Notes: generated by a model not told the origin, from the sequence alone. Positions 6,696 through 16,199 are shown, counted from the stretch's first letter. The stretch is 64,000 nt of DNA from Flavobacteriaceae bacterium (GCA_021647405.1 JAKIUU010000007.1:1-64000); one strand, 5' to 3'. Program-made: numbers and translations.

Positions 6696-8093
6696 TTATT
6701 TTAAGCTTCCCACCATATCTTCGGGTTTAACCCAAGCATCGAATGCAGCAGCTGTTAAAAAACCCAAATTTACGGCTTCTTCTTTTAAGGTTGTGCCATT
6801 TTTATGTGCTGTTTTGGCAATTTTTGCCGCTTTTTCGTAGCCAATTTTTGGGTTTAAAGCTGTTACCAACATCAAAGAATTGTTGAGTAATTCGGTTATA
6901 CGTTCATAATTAGGTTCAATACCTACTACACAATTTACATTAAATGATGTGCAAGCGTCCCCAATAAGTTGGGCTGATTGTAAAATGTTTGCCGCCATAA
7001 CAGGTTTAAAGACATTCAGTTCAAAATGACCTGTAGCACCGCCCATTGTAATAGCCACATCATTACCCATAACTTGCGCCGCTACCATTGTTAAAGCTTC
7101 AGATTGTGTTGGATTGACTTTTCCTGGCATAATTGAAGATCCCGGTTCGTTGGCAGGAATCATAATTTCGCCAATACCAGAACGTGGGCCAGAAGCTAAT
7201 AAGCGAATATCGTTGGCTATTTTCATACAGCTAACAGCTAATTGTTTTAGGGCGCCGTGTGTTTCTACAATGGCGTCGTGTGCCGCTAGGGCTTCAAATT
7301 TATTGGCAGCGGTTTTAAAAGGTAAGCTTGTAAAATCTGCGATATATTTGGCCACTAAAACGTCATAGCCTTTTGGGGTGTTAATACCGGTACCTACAGC
7401 CGTTCCGCCAAGGGCTAATTCTGATAAGTGTTCTAAGGTATTTTCTAAAGCTTTTAAGCCGTGTGTTAATTGTGAGGCATAACCCGAAAATTCTTGTCCC
7501 AATGTTAAAGGCGTAGCATCCATTAAATGGGTACGCCCAATTTTTACCACATTGGCAAAAGCTTTGCTTTTTGCTAATAAGCCATCGCGTAAAGCGGTGA
7601 CTCCCGGAATAGTAACATCGATAATTTTTTTGTAGGCTGCAATGTGCATGCCTGTAGGGAAAGTATCATTAGACGATTGTGATTTGTTAACGTCATCGTT
7701 GGGGTGTATAAATTTTTGAGTATCAGTTAGTTTTCCGCCATTATTAACATGGGCTTTGTTGGCAATGACTTCATTACAATTCATATTACTCTGCGTACCC
7801 GAACCCGTTTGCCATATAACCAATGGAAATTCATCGAACATTTTCCCTGCTAAAATTTCGTCGCAAACACTGGCAATAGCATCTCTTTTGTTTTGGGGTA
7901 AAACACCTAAGTCGCAGTTGGTATAAGCGGCTGCTTTTTTTAAATAAGCAAAACCAATTATTATTTCTTTGGGCATTGACGCCGGTGTGCCAATTTTAAA
8001 ATTGTTGCGTGACCGTTCTGTTTGAGCCCCCCAAAAACGATTTTCGGGAACCTTTACTTCGCCAATTGTGTCGTGTTCTATTCTGTACTTCAT
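6696..8093 (-). CDS. fumC: Class II fumarate hydratase
   Basis: Fumarase of the citric acid cycle, interconverting fumarate and (S)-malate in the cytoplasm. The 465-residue length is standard. The superfamily signature GSSIMPGKVNPTQ is present at about residues 317-329, along with GSGTQSNMNCNEV and KIGRTHLMDATPLTLG. It is an iron-independent class II enzyme. Aspartate ammonia-lyase is the main alternative in this superfamily, but overall the motifs (GRTHLMDATP) favour fumarase. It leads a two-gene operon with guaD. A good flavobacterial promoter lies 29-55 bp upstream of the ATG. Confidence 0.95.
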   Translation of the reverse strand: MKYRIEHDTIGEVKVPENRFWGAQTERSRNNFKIGTPASMPKEIIIGFAYLKKAAAYTNCDLGVLPQNKRDAIASVCDEILAGKMFDEFPLVIWQTGSGTQSNMNCNEVIANKAHVNNGGKLTDTQKFIHPNDDVNKSQSSNDTFPTGMHIAAYKKIIDVTIPGVTALRDGLLAKSKAFANVVKIGRTHLMDATPLTLGQEFSGYASQLTHGLKALENTLEHLSELALGGTAVGTGINTPKGYDVLVAKYIADFTSLPFKTAANKFEALAAHDAIVETHGALKQLAVSCMKIANDIRLLASGPRSGIGEIMIPANEPGSSIMPGKVNPTQSEALTMVAAQVMGNDVAITMGGATGHFELNVFKPVMAANILQSAQLIGDACTSFNVNCVVGIEPNYERITELLNNSLMLVTALNPKIGYEKAAKIAKTAHKNGTTLKEEAVNLGFLTAAAFDAWVKPEDMVGSLK

Positions 8094-8121
8094 AAGGATT
8101 TAATTTATGTAAATAAACACA

Positions 8122-8148
8122 CAAAGTTACAAAATAGAGCAATGCCAA
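8122..8148 (-). promoter_or_regulatory. Promoter of fumC-guaD
   Basis: On the minus strand a TTG (8146-8148) is followed after 16 bp by TAACTTTG (8122-8129), matching the Bacteroidota -33 and -7 elements. It sits just upstream of the fumC start. Confidence 0.55.
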
Positions 8149-8265
8149 TGATGAGAAATATCAGTTTTATCATTGAAAATTGTTTTGAGATTTTTTATAT
8201 AAAATTTTGCGCATACAAAATTAAAATTTACTTTTGGCAAAAGTTTTAAATAAAACGAATTTAGT

Positions 8266-8430
8266 ATGGAAATTCAACAATTTTTAGGGTTATTAATTTT
8301 TCTTTTCATTTTTACAGCTGGTTTTTGGCTGATGTTATTTTTACTCACATTTGTGGTGCCTTATTGGTTAGTAGGAAGTTGGACTGAAAGATGGAAAGAA
8401 TATCGCGCTGCCAAAAAAGCGTCTAAATAA
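8266..8430 (+). CDS. Small single-pass membrane protein, 54 aa
   Basis: A short frame starting ATGGAAATTCAACAA and ending at TAA 8430. The product MEIQQFLGLLIF... has one long hydrophobic helix from about residue 5 to 36, followed by a charged, basic tail (ERWKEYRAAKKASK). The charge distribution suggests the tail stays in the cytoplasm. I do not recognise a family. The frame is followed 22 bp later by a strong terminator and faces the TonB-receptor-type gene, which supports it being a real, independently transcribed gene rather than chance. Confidence 0.6.
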   Translation: MEIQQFLGLLIFLFIFTAGFWLMLFLLTFVVPYWLVGSWTERWKEYRAAKKASK

Positions 8431-8452
8431 GACTTCTTAAATAAAAATTATC

Positions 8453-8480
8453 AAGACTGGTTTTAAACCGGTCTTTTTTT
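8453..8480. terminator. Bidirectional intrinsic terminator
   Basis: The inverted repeat AAGACTGGT / AACCGGTCTT is followed by a T7 run on the plus strand and flanked by A-rich sequence on the other side. It serves the 54-residue gene and, in the other direction, the end of the TonB-receptor-type gene. Confidence 0.8.
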
Positions 8481-10905
8481 ATTTAAAATCATCTGTATCA
8501 ATATCGTATAATCGGTTGTGTTTGTCTCTGCGTTTCTTTTGTTTTATCCTATAAGTAAAAGACAATAAAAATTGCCTGTCATTATAGCGTACTTCTCTTT
8601 GACTGTTGGTATTGGCTTCTGTAGAAAATAAAATGTCATTTCTTGTTTCAAAAATATCATTTAACCTAAAAGTAAGTGTGGCTTGCCTTTTCAAGATTTC
8701 TTTGCTAAAAGCCAACGAAGCATATTGCTGTGGTTTTAACTTTATTTGTCCTGTGCTAAAAGCCGATTGATAATCGTATTTTAATTGAAATTTAAGGCCA
8801 CTTTTAAATGTTATTAGCGATGACATTTGTGTGTACCACCTAAAATCGCTATCGTTATACAATCCGTTAAGGGTTTTAGAAATAGCCACATTATAAAAAG
8901 AAGAATAGGCCTTTAATCTGATTTTTTTTATGGGATAATAGGTCAAATCTAAATCGCCACCTAAAACAGAATAGTTGCCATTGTTAATGGGCTTGCGCTT
9001 GTAAATAGTAAAACCATCGCTAGTTGAGAGTCCTGTTTCTTCGAGTATATAGGTAAGCAAATCGGTAGAATAAGAATAGAATAAAGATACAGCCATGGTT
9101 GTTTTTTTATAGCGTTTGTAATAATCTAATTCTAAATAATCTGTATAATATGGATTCAAATCGGGGTTTCCTACTGTTTGAAAACGTTCATTTGAAAAGC
9201 TCATAAATGGATTGATATTCCGCAAACTCGGGCGGTCTATACTGCGGCTGTAACTTGTATTTAAAACACTTTTGTCTTCAAACTTATAGCTTAAACTGGC
9301 TGTTGGAAAAACATCGGTATAATTTTTATTTATTTTAGTGAGCGAGTTTTCCAATCCTATTGCAATGTCTGAATTCTCAATTCTAAATCCTATAGAATAA
9401 GACCATGTGTTATAGCTTGAAAATTGAAGGTAAGCTGCATTTATAGTTTCATCGTATTTTATGGCGTCGTTAAAACCGCCAATAGTTGTAAAAATACCTG
9501 ATGCAATGTCTAACTCACTTACATTATAATTGTTGGTGTAATTTCTTATGGCGCTCTTAAGGCCTGTTTCTATCTGACCAAACTTTCCAACAGGTAAAAC
9601 ATAATCAGCCTGAATTAAATAAGTATCTAGCTTTTGATCTTTAACTGATTTTTGTACTTTGTTGGGCGAAATAGGTAAGGAGGTAGTCTCTAAAATAGCC
9701 CCTAATGAATTGGCTTTGGCATGGTTGTATTTAAAATCTAAAGAAAGACTTTCGCCTTCTTTTTTTAAGTCTCTAACAAATGAAATTAAGTACTCATAAC
9801 GGTCAACATTATTGTCATTATCTTCTTTTCTTTTGGATGTTTTAAGTGGGCTATTTGTAGCATCAAAGTCATTTAAAGTGCTTGTAGTATTGTAATTTTT
9901 ATCGCGTGTTTTAAATAAAACAGAGGCTGTTAGTGTTGTTTTATCATTTAAATAAAAATCGGCTCCAAAATTTGTCAAAAAAGAGTTGGCTTGTTTTGTG
10001 GTTTTACTTATTTGGTCAAAAAAACCTGTTGTCAGTAAATCTGAATTTAGAAACTCTTGTTTAACGTTTTCCTTTTCGGGGTTGCTACTGTGATTGTAAC
10101 CCGTAGTAGAGAAAAATTTAACCGCTTTTGATTTGTAATTTATATTGGCCGACAGCCCATCGTCATCAGGCATGCCAACATGTGTTTCAATTGCGGTATT
10201 TAGGCCCATGCCTTTGCCTTTTTTAAGAACGATGTTAATGATACCGCCACTGCCTTCGGCATCGTATTTAGCCGATTTACTTGTGATAATTTCGACTTTT
10301 AAAATAGAATTGGCAGGTATGGCACTCAAATTACTCATATCGCCATCAACAATACCTGAGGGCTTGCCATTAATCAAAATCTGAATATTGCTGTTGTTTC
10401 TGATGCTTACATTATTGGCCCCATCAACATTGACATAAGGCGCATTTTCAAGAACACTAAGAGCTGTGCCACCGGCATTGGCTATATCTTTTGAAACGTT
10501 GTAAATCTTTTTTTCAAGTTTAAACTCAACGATGTCTTTGGTGTAATTTAAAGAGACTTCTGCCAGTTTATTTGTATCATAACGCAAAGAAATCACACCC
10601 AAATTAATATCTTTATTAAAGCTTATCGCATTTATGACATGGCTTTTATACGATAAAAAACTAACGGTAAATTTATAGATGCCAACAGGTATTTCTATTT
10701 TGAATTTTCCCCGTTTGTCTGATGTCGTTCCTTTATTGATTTTGGCATCATTACTTTCAAAATATACGCTGGCAAACTCTAGGGGTTTGTTCGTTGTTTT
10801 GTCAAATATTTTACCAGTAATTATTGCCTTTTCTTGGGGGTTATTTTGGGCGTTTAAAAAAGAAAAAAGGAATAAGAAATAAACGCCTAATAGTCTGTAT
10901 TTCAT
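8479..10905 (-). CDS. TonB-dependent receptor-type outer membrane protein
   Basis: An 808-residue outer membrane protein. It has a signal peptide (cleavage after FLNAQ, about residue 20), then a CarboxypepD_reg-like beta domain (about 28-110; TGKIFDKTTNKPLEFASVYF). A plug-like domain with SVLENAPYVNVDG and ILINGKPSG follows, then a long beta-barrel of the outer membrane beta-barrel 3 type. Such proteins usually import bound metals, siderophores or oligosaccharides using TonB energy. No SusD-like partner is adjacent, so it is probably not part of a glycan-use locus. The substrate cannot be named. A perfect inverted repeat lies between positions -8 and -23 relative to the ATG. Confidence 0.85.
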   Translation of the reverse strand: MKYRLLGVYFLFLFSFLNAQNNPQEKAIITGKIFDKTTNKPLEFASVYFESNDAKINKGTTSDKRGKFKIEIPVGIYKFTVSFLSYKSHVINAISFNKDINLGVISLRYDTNKLAEVSLNYTKDIVEFKLEKKIYNVSKDIANAGGTALSVLENAPYVNVDGANNVSIRNNSNIQILINGKPSGIVDGDMSNLSAIPANSILKVEIITSKSAKYDAEGSGGIINIVLKKGKGMGLNTAIETHVGMPDDDGLSANINYKSKAVKFFSTTGYNHSSNPEKENVKQEFLNSDLLTTGFFDQISKTTKQANSFLTNFGADFYLNDKTTLTASVLFKTRDKNYNTTSTLNDFDATNSPLKTSKRKEDNDNNVDRYEYLISFVRDLKKEGESLSLDFKYNHAKANSLGAILETTSLPISPNKVQKSVKDQKLDTYLIQADYVLPVGKFGQIETGLKSAIRNYTNNYNVSELDIASGIFTTIGGFNDAIKYDETINAAYLQFSSYNTWSYSIGFRIENSDIAIGLENSLTKINKNYTDVFPTASLSYKFEDKSVLNTSYSRSIDRPSLRNINPFMSFSNERFQTVGNPDLNPYYTDYLELDYYKRYKKTTMAVSLFYSYSTDLLTYILEETGLSTSDGFTIYKRKPINNGNYSVLGGDLDLTYYPIKKIRLKAYSSFYNVAISKTLNGLYNDSDFRWYTQMSSLITFKSGLKFQLKYDYQSAFSTGQIKLKPQQYASLAFSKEILKRQATLTFRLNDIFETRNDILFSTEANTNSQREVRYNDRQFLLSFTYRIKQKKRRDKHNRLYDIDTDDFK

Positions 10906-10912
10906 TTTTGGA

Positions 10913-10928
10913 ATTGGTTTGTACCAAT
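10913..10928. promoter_or_regulatory. Perfect inverted repeat before the TonB-receptor-type gene
   Basis: ATTGGT-TTGT-ACCAAT, two 6-bp arms with a 4-base spacer, ends 8 bp upstream of the start codon. It could be a repressor operator or a small hairpin over the ribosome-binding region. No RBS consensus is otherwise visible. Confidence 0.4.
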
Positions 10929-11011
10929 CTACTAAAATTTATTCATTAAAAAAATACCGGGAAATAATGATTTTTTGCCCCATTAAAAAAAGCTAAAAGA
11001 GGGCTTAAAAG

Positions 11012-11350
11012 TTATAAAATTGTCTTAATTATTTCGGGAGGACGCCCCACAATAGCCTTGCCGTTATTGACAATTATTGGGCGTTCAATTAATTTAGGAA
11101 AGTCAATCATAGCTTGAACTATAGCGCCATCAGACAAGTCTCTTCCTTTAAATTTTTCTTTCCAAATAGCCTCGTTTTTACGCACCAATTCTAGTGGTTT
11201 ATAGGCCAATAATTTTAAGATATTTTTAAGTTCTGATTTTGTTGGCGGATTTTTTAAGTAGTCAATTAGCTCAAAATTTTTGTGTAAATCGATCAAAATT
11301 TCAAGTCCTTGACGGCTCTTACTACAGCGTGAATTATGGTATATTTTCAT
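11012..11350 (-). CDS. arsC: ArsC-family arsenate reductase (glutaredoxin-dependent type)
   Basis: A 112-residue thioredoxin-fold reductase. The catalytic Cys9 sits in YHNSRCSKSRQ, and the family motif near the C-terminus is RPIIVNNGKAIVGRPPE. The known reaction is glutaredoxin-linked reduction of arsenate to arsenite. No arsenite exporter or ArsR is adjacent, and the closely related Spx/YffB proteins cannot be excluded, so the substrate is tentative. The gene is transcribed divergently from tatD, with a TAACTTTG box at 11379-11386 on the minus strand. Confidence 0.8.
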   Translation of the reverse strand: MKIYHNSRCSKSRQGLEILIDLHKNFELIDYLKNPPTKSELKNILKLLAYKPLELVRKNEAIWKEKFKGRDLSDGAIVQAMIDFPKLIERPIIVNNGKAIVGRPPEIIKTIL

Positions 11351-11378
11351 TGTAAAATTATTGCTATTTATAGCGATT

Positions 11379-11386
11379 CAAAGTTA
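11379..11386 (-). promoter_or_regulatory. -7 element for arsC
   Basis: TAACTTTG on the minus strand, 29 bp upstream of the arsC start. It matches TAnnTTTG. Confidence 0.45.
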
Positions 11387-11422
11387 TATAATTTAGCCTA
11401 AATAAAAGCTCTAAATTAATAG

Positions 11423-11430
11423 TATATTTG
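11423..11430 (+). promoter_or_regulatory. -7 element for tatD
   Basis: TATATTTG, 22 bp upstream of the tatD ATG. It matches the TAnnTTTG box. Confidence 0.5.
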
Positions 11431-11452
11431 TTTACTTATAAAACATTGATCA

Positions 11453-12217
11453 ATGATTTTAACCGATACCCATACCCATCTTTACAGTTCAGAATTTGAT
11501 AAAGATCGCGATTTGGTTATTAAGCGCGCAAAAGACTCTGGTGTTAACCGATTTTTTATTCCTGCGATAGACAGCCATTATCACGAAAATATGTTTGTGT
11601 TAGAAAAAAAGCACCCCAATATGTTTTTGATGATGGGCCTGCATCCCACATCAGTTAAAGAGAATTTTAGAGAAGAGTTGGCTGTTGTTAAAAATAAGCT
11701 AGCACAAAGATCTTTTTTTGCTGTTGGCGAAATTGGCATTGATTTGTATTGGGATGACACCTTTTTAAGAGCACAACAAGAAGCTTTTAAGACACAGATA
11801 GCATGGGCAAAAGAGTACAATCTACCCATTGTTATTCATTGTAGAAATGCTTTTGATGAAATTTTTAAAATTTTAGAAGCAGAAAAAAGCAGCGAATTAC
11901 GTGGTATATTCCATTGTTTTACAGGCACTTTAGCGCAAGCCCAAAAGGCCATTGGCTATAATATGAAGTTGGGTATAGGCGGTGTGGTCACTTTTAAAAA
12001 TGGAAGAATAGATAAGTTTTTAAATCAGATAGACTTACAGCATATTGTTTTAGAAACAGATGCCCCTTATTTGGCACCAAGCCCCAATAGAGGCAAACGA
12101 AACGAAAGCAGTTACCTCTGTTTGATAGCTCAAAAATTGGCCGAAATTTATAGTGTGCCTATCGAAGAAATAGCAGCAATAACCACACAAAACTCAATTC
12201 ACGTATTTGGAATCTAA
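11453..12217 (+). CDS. tatD: TatD family metal-dependent hydrolase
   Basis: A 254-residue TIM-barrel metallohydrolase. The metal-binding residues are visible as TDTHTHL (residues 4-10), GEIGIDLYWD, PIVIHCRNAF, GIFHCFTG and LETDAPYLAP. TatD proteins are 3'-5' DNA exonucleases, with D-aminoacyl-tRNA deacylation also reported for some. The next gene overlaps its 3' end by 11 bp, so the two are translated from one transcript. Confidence 0.93.
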   Translation: MILTDTHTHLYSSEFDKDRDLVIKRAKDSGVNRFFIPAIDSHYHENMFVLEKKHPNMFLMMGLHPTSVKENFREELAVVKNKLAQRSFFAVGEIGIDLYWDDTFLRAQQEAFKTQIAWAKEYNLPIVIHCRNAFDEIFKILEAEKSSELRGIFHCFTGTLAQAQKAIGYNMKLGIGGVVTFKNGRIDKFLNQIDLQHIVLETDAPYLAPSPNRGKRNESSYLCLIAQKLAEIYSVPIEEIAAITTQNSIHVFGI

Positions 12218-12692
12218 TATAACGGCATACTGTAAGACACCTATTGGTACCGCTAAATTTATTGCTAATGCATTTGGTTTGCAGTCGGTCTCTATAAGCG
12301 ATAAAGATTACACAAATGTGTCACATCAAATTCCCGAGGCACTTAAAGAGCCTGTTGCACAGCTTAGGGCCTATTTTGAAAATGATTTAAAGCAATTTAA
12401 TTTAAAGCTAAACCCAGTTGGAACTGATTTTCAGAAAAAAGTATGGCAGGTTTTACAAGAAATCCCTTACGGAAAAACCATAACCTATTTAGAGCAATCT
12501 AAACGCTATGGCGATGCTATGGCCATTAGGGCTATTGCCCATGCCAATGCTGTAAATCCACTTTGGGTTATTGTCCCTTGCCATAGGGTTATTGGTAGTG
12601 ATGGCAGTTTAACAGGTTATGCGGGTGGCTTATGGCGAAAAAAATGGTTGTTAGATTTTGAAAGTGGCTGCCAACAGACCTCTTTGTTTTAA
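12207..12692 (+). CDS. ogt: Methylated-DNA--protein-cysteine methyltransferase
   Basis: A DNA repair protein that removes O6-alkyl groups from guanine by suicide transfer to its own cysteine. The acceptor motif IVPCHRVIG is present with Cys125, followed by LTGYAGGLWRKKWLL. The 161-residue length is standard. The predicted start is TTG at 12207, inside the end of tatD. No ATG lies between it and the conserved N-terminal part, so the unusual start and the 11-bp overlap are probably real and imply translational coupling. Confidence 0.92.
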   Translation: MESNITAYCKTPIGTAKFIANAFGLQSVSISDKDYTNVSHQIPEALKEPVAQLRAYFENDLKQFNLKLNPVGTDFQKKVWQVLQEIPYGKTITYLEQSKRYGDAMAIRAIAHANAVNPLWVIVPCHRVIGSDGSLTGYAGGLWRKKWLLDFESGCQQTSLF

Positions 12693-12725
12693 ACTAAAAA
12701 AGACTTTTATCCGTTAACAGCTTAT

Positions 12726-15700
12726 ATGAAATTTAAGGTTTTTTTTATAATGACTTTTTTGAGTTTTTTTGCCCATGCGCAAAACCATACTTCTAGAGCC
12801 AAAATAAAGCAGATTATACTTGTTAAAGATACTGTTTACCTCGAAAAATTTAGCATTAGCCCGTTTAATTTTAAGATATTAAACAAGAATGGCATCACTG
12901 TTTTAAATACCGATTATAAAATTAATTACGCTAAGGCGATGCTTGTAATTTCGGCTAAAAAGTATTCAAAAATAAGTGTGTATTACGATTTATTACCCGA
13001 TTTTTTAACCAAGACCTATAAAATGTTTGACACAAGTTTGATAGTGCCAAATAGCTCAGACCTTACCAAAGCATACCGTTTGACCCAAGCCAAGAAGGAA
13101 ACCGTATTTCAACCTTTTGAAGGATTAAATTCTAGTGGCAGTATTTCGCGGAGTATTAATTTGGGTTCCAATCAAAATACAGGGCTCAGATCAAACTTCG
13201 ATTTGCAAATTTCGGGGAAAATATCCAAAAATATTGGTTTAAGAGCTTCTATTTCTGATGACAATGTGGCTTTACAAGAAGGAAGTTTTACCCAACGCCT
13301 CAACGAATTTGACCGTGTTTTTATTGAACTATACTCTCAAAATTGGCGGGTAAGAGCTGGTGATATTGACTTACATAATAATGAAACGCAGTTTTTGCGA
13401 TTCACAAAAAAGGTGTCGGGTTTGGCAATTAACGCAGCTATAAAACCCAATAAAATAACCACTATGGCATCGGGGGCTGTGGTAAAAGGCCGTTTTTATC
13501 AATTTAAATTTAATGGGCAAGAAGGCAACCAAGGACCTTATAGAATTAAGGGGCCAAACGGACAAGAATTTGTACTAATTATTGCGGGTAGCGAAACAGT
13601 TTTTGTAAATGGCTTGCCAATTAAACGTGGCGAAAATAGCGATTATGTACTTGATTACAGATCGGCGCAAATAACATTTAATGCCACCTTTCCGGTAACG
13701 GCCAATATGCGTATTGTTGTTGAATATCAATTTACCGACCGCAATTACACCCGTTTTATTTCGTACGAAAATTTTAAATATAAGGCTAAAAATCTTTCAA
13801 TTGACACTTATTTTTATAATGAGAACGATGCTAAAAATCAACCCGTACAACTCAATTTAACACCAGACCAACAGTTAATTTTGGCACAAAGTGGCGATAC
13901 ACAAACCGATATGGTAGTGCCATCGGCAGTTGCCACAGCATTCGATGTAAATAAAATTCTTTACAGAAAACAGGTTGTAGATAATCGGGAAATATTTGAG
14001 TTTTCTACCAACCCGCTAGAGACTCTTTTTAGTGTGAGCTTTAGTTTTATCGGTACAAATCAAGGCGATTATATTCTAAAACAAAGCGCCACCAATGGCC
14101 GTATTTTTGAATATATTACTCCTGTAAACGGCACAAAACAAGGAGAATATAGTCCTGTTGTGCAGTTGATAGCACCAGAAAAATTACAAGTAGCGGTTAT
14201 TAATACCGCTTTTTCGCCCAATGCCAAATCAAAAATAAGTGCCGAAGTGGCACTGAGTAATTACGATAAAAATCTGTTTTCAAGTTTACAAGATAATGAC
14301 AACAAAGGCATCGCTACAAAAATAGGCTACAAACAGATTCTTTTAGACAAAACGTGGCGTCTATCAACCGATTTAAATTACGAGTATAATTCCGAAAATT
14401 TTAAATCTGTAGAAAGGTTTCAAAGCGTAGAATTTACGCGCGATTGGAATTTAGAGCAAACAAATGGTGTTCAAAATATATTGCGTATCGGCGCCAACTT
14501 GCAACATAAGAATACGAAACTTTTATACGCATTTCAATATTTGAGTTTTGGTGGAGATTTTACAGGAAATAAGCATGTTTTAAGTGGCACTTATAAACGC
14601 AAAAATTTTATGACTTATTTTAATACGCGTTATTTGCAAAGTGAATCGACACTACAAAAAGGCAGCTTTTTTAGATTGCAAGCAAATACCACAAAACAGT
14701 TTTCTAAAACTTGGGCAGGGGCATCATTAAATGTAGAATCTAATAAACAAAACGCTAAAATTTCAAATAATTTACTAGCTGTAAGTCAAGAGTATAAAGA
14801 TATAACAGCCTTTTGGGGTATAGGCGACTCAACAAAAGTATTTGTAAAATTAGGTATAAACTATCGAAAGAATGACAGTGTTTACCATTCAAAATTACAA
14901 CAAGTAAGTAAGTCGAGCACTTATTTTATAGATTCTAAAATTATCCAAAAAAAGTCGGCTAATTTAAGCCTGTTTGCCAATTATAGAACCGTTAATAATC
15001 TTTTTAGAACGGATGATGTATCTCTAAATTCTAGAGTGATTTATACCCAAAAATTATTTGATAATAAAGTGCGTTTGCGTACTGTTTACGAAACGCAATC
15101 GGGTAGTTTGGCACAACAAGAATTTACCTATGTTGCCGTAGATGATGGGCAAGGTTTTTATACGTGGATAGATTATAATGAGAATGGTATTCAAGAATTA
15201 AATGAATTCGAAATAGCTGTTTTTAAAGACCAAGCCAATTTTGTGCGCCTCTTTTTGCCCAATGTCAGTTTCTTAAAAACACATTTAAATAAATTTAGCC
15301 AGTCGGTTGTTATAAACCCCAATGTTTGGCAAACTAAAACAGGTTTTAAAAAATGGGCGTCACACTTTATAAATCAAACATTTTTATTGATTGAAAACAA
15401 CAAATTACGTACAGGGAATAGCTTTAATTTAAACCCTTTTGATGTGGCCAATAAATCGGTTGTGGGTCTGCAATTCAGTTTGCGTAACAGTTTGTTTTTT
15501 AACAGGGGAAAACAACATTATTCAACCACATATATATATACCAACGCTAAGAATATCAGTAATTTAATAACGGGAAGTCAGGAAAGTTTAAACAAAATTC
15601 ATCAAGTACTTTTTACACATAAGCTCAGTAAATTCTGGCTTTTAGATATAGACAGTCAATTTGGAAAAAACAGCAATACGACCGAAAGTTTTGCCAATAG

Positions 15701-16112
15701 AAATTATGTTTTAGAATCCTATAAATTTGCACCAAAAGTCACTTTTTTATTTAATCTAAAAACCAGCTTTGAGCTTAAATATATTTTTGAGAGTATAAAA
15801 AATAAGGTCTTGCAATTTGAAGCTCTGCAAGCACATAATTTTGGGATAACCTTGCTGTACAATAACAAACAGAATTTATCTGTACAAAGTGGGGCCGACC
15901 TTTTTATAAATAATTTTAAAGGCAATAGCAACAGTCCTGTGGCTTTTCAGATGCTTAAAGGATTACAGCCTGGCAATAATTTTACATGGCATGTTATTAT
16001 GCAAAAACGATTGTCTAATTTCTTAGATTTTAACCTGAGTTATTTTGGCAGAAAGTCCGAAAACACAAAGATTATTCATACCGGATCGGTACAGTTGCGG
16101 GCTAATTTTTAG
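12726..16112 (+). CDS. Large outer membrane beta-barrel protein, function unknown
   Basis: A 1128-residue protein with an N-terminal signal peptide (MKFKVFF...FFAHAQ). After about 130 residues comes a segment, GSISRSINLGSNQNTGLRS followed by NIGLRASISDDN, that resembles the start of the membrane part of SprA-like outer membrane proteins. It is less than half the size of SprA (about 2400 residues), so it is not SprA. The rest is rich in alternating aromatic beta strands and ends in Phe (RANF), as outer membrane barrels do. An Asp/Asn-rich loop, DYNENGIQELNEFE at about residue 816, looks like a calcium site. It follows ogt by 33 bp and may be co-transcribed. I do not recognise a function. Confidence 0.7.
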   Translation: MKFKVFFIMTFLSFFAHAQNHTSRAKIKQIILVKDTVYLEKFSISPFNFKILNKNGITVLNTDYKINYAKAMLVISAKKYSKISVYYDLLPDFLTKTYKMFDTSLIVPNSSDLTKAYRLTQAKKETVFQPFEGLNSSGSISRSINLGSNQNTGLRSNFDLQISGKISKNIGLRASISDDNVALQEGSFTQRLNEFDRVFIELYSQNWRVRAGDIDLHNNETQFLRFTKKVSGLAINAAIKPNKITTMASGAVVKGRFYQFKFNGQEGNQGPYRIKGPNGQEFVLIIAGSETVFVNGLPIKRGENSDYVLDYRSAQITFNATFPVTANMRIVVEYQFTDRNYTRFISYENFKYKAKNLSIDTYFYNENDAKNQPVQLNLTPDQQLILAQSGDTQTDMVVPSAVATAFDVNKILYRKQVVDNREIFEFSTNPLETLFSVSFSFIGTNQGDYILKQSATNGRIFEYITPVNGTKQGEYSPVVQLIAPEKLQVAVINTAFSPNAKSKISAEVALSNYDKNLFSSLQDNDNKGIATKIGYKQILLDKTWRLSTDLNYEYNSENFKSVERFQSVEFTRDWNLEQTNGVQNILRIGANLQHKNTKLLYAFQYLSFGGDFTGNKHVLSGTYKRKNFMTYFNTRYLQSESTLQKGSFFRLQANTTKQFSKTWAGASLNVESNKQNAKISNNLLAVSQEYKDITAFWGIGDSTKVFVKLGINYRKNDSVYHSKLQQVSKSSTYFIDSKIIQKKSANLSLFANYRTVNNLFRTDDVSLNSRVIYTQKLFDNKVRLRTVYETQSGSLAQQEFTYVAVDDGQGFYTWIDYNENGIQELNEFEIAVFKDQANFVRLFLPNVSFLKTHLNKFSQSVVINPNVWQTKTGFKKWASHFINQTFLLIENNKLRTGNSFNLNPFDVANKSVVGLQFSLRNSLFFNRGKQHYSTTYIYTNAKNISNLITGSQESLNKIHQVLFTHKLSKFWLLDIDSQFGKNSNTTESFANRNYVLESYKFAPKVTFLFNLKTSFELKYIFESIKNKVLQFEALQAHNFGITLLYNNKQNLSVQSGADLFINNFKGNSNSPVAFQMLKGLQPGNNFTWHVIMQKRLSNFLDFNLSYFGRKSENTKIIHTGSVQLRANF

Positions 16113-16164
16113 GGATTCTCCCAAAGTCTCTGGACACTCTCAGCTTGACTGTAAGTAGAAAAAC

Positions 16165-16199
16165 TTATTTTTGTCAGGCTGAGCGAAGTCGAAGCCTCT
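16165..16199. repeat. Short dispersed repeat (CAGGCTGAGCGAAGTCGAAGCC type)
   Basis: The sequence GTCAGGCTGAGCGAAGTCGA belongs to a short intergenic element common in Bacteroidota chromosomes. It lies between two convergent genes. Only this one clear copy was seen in the window, so the call rests on recognition. Confidence 0.4.

Noticed and set aside
12726..16112. Identification as SprA
   Set aside because: The protein is less than half the SprA length and only the opening membrane segment is similar.
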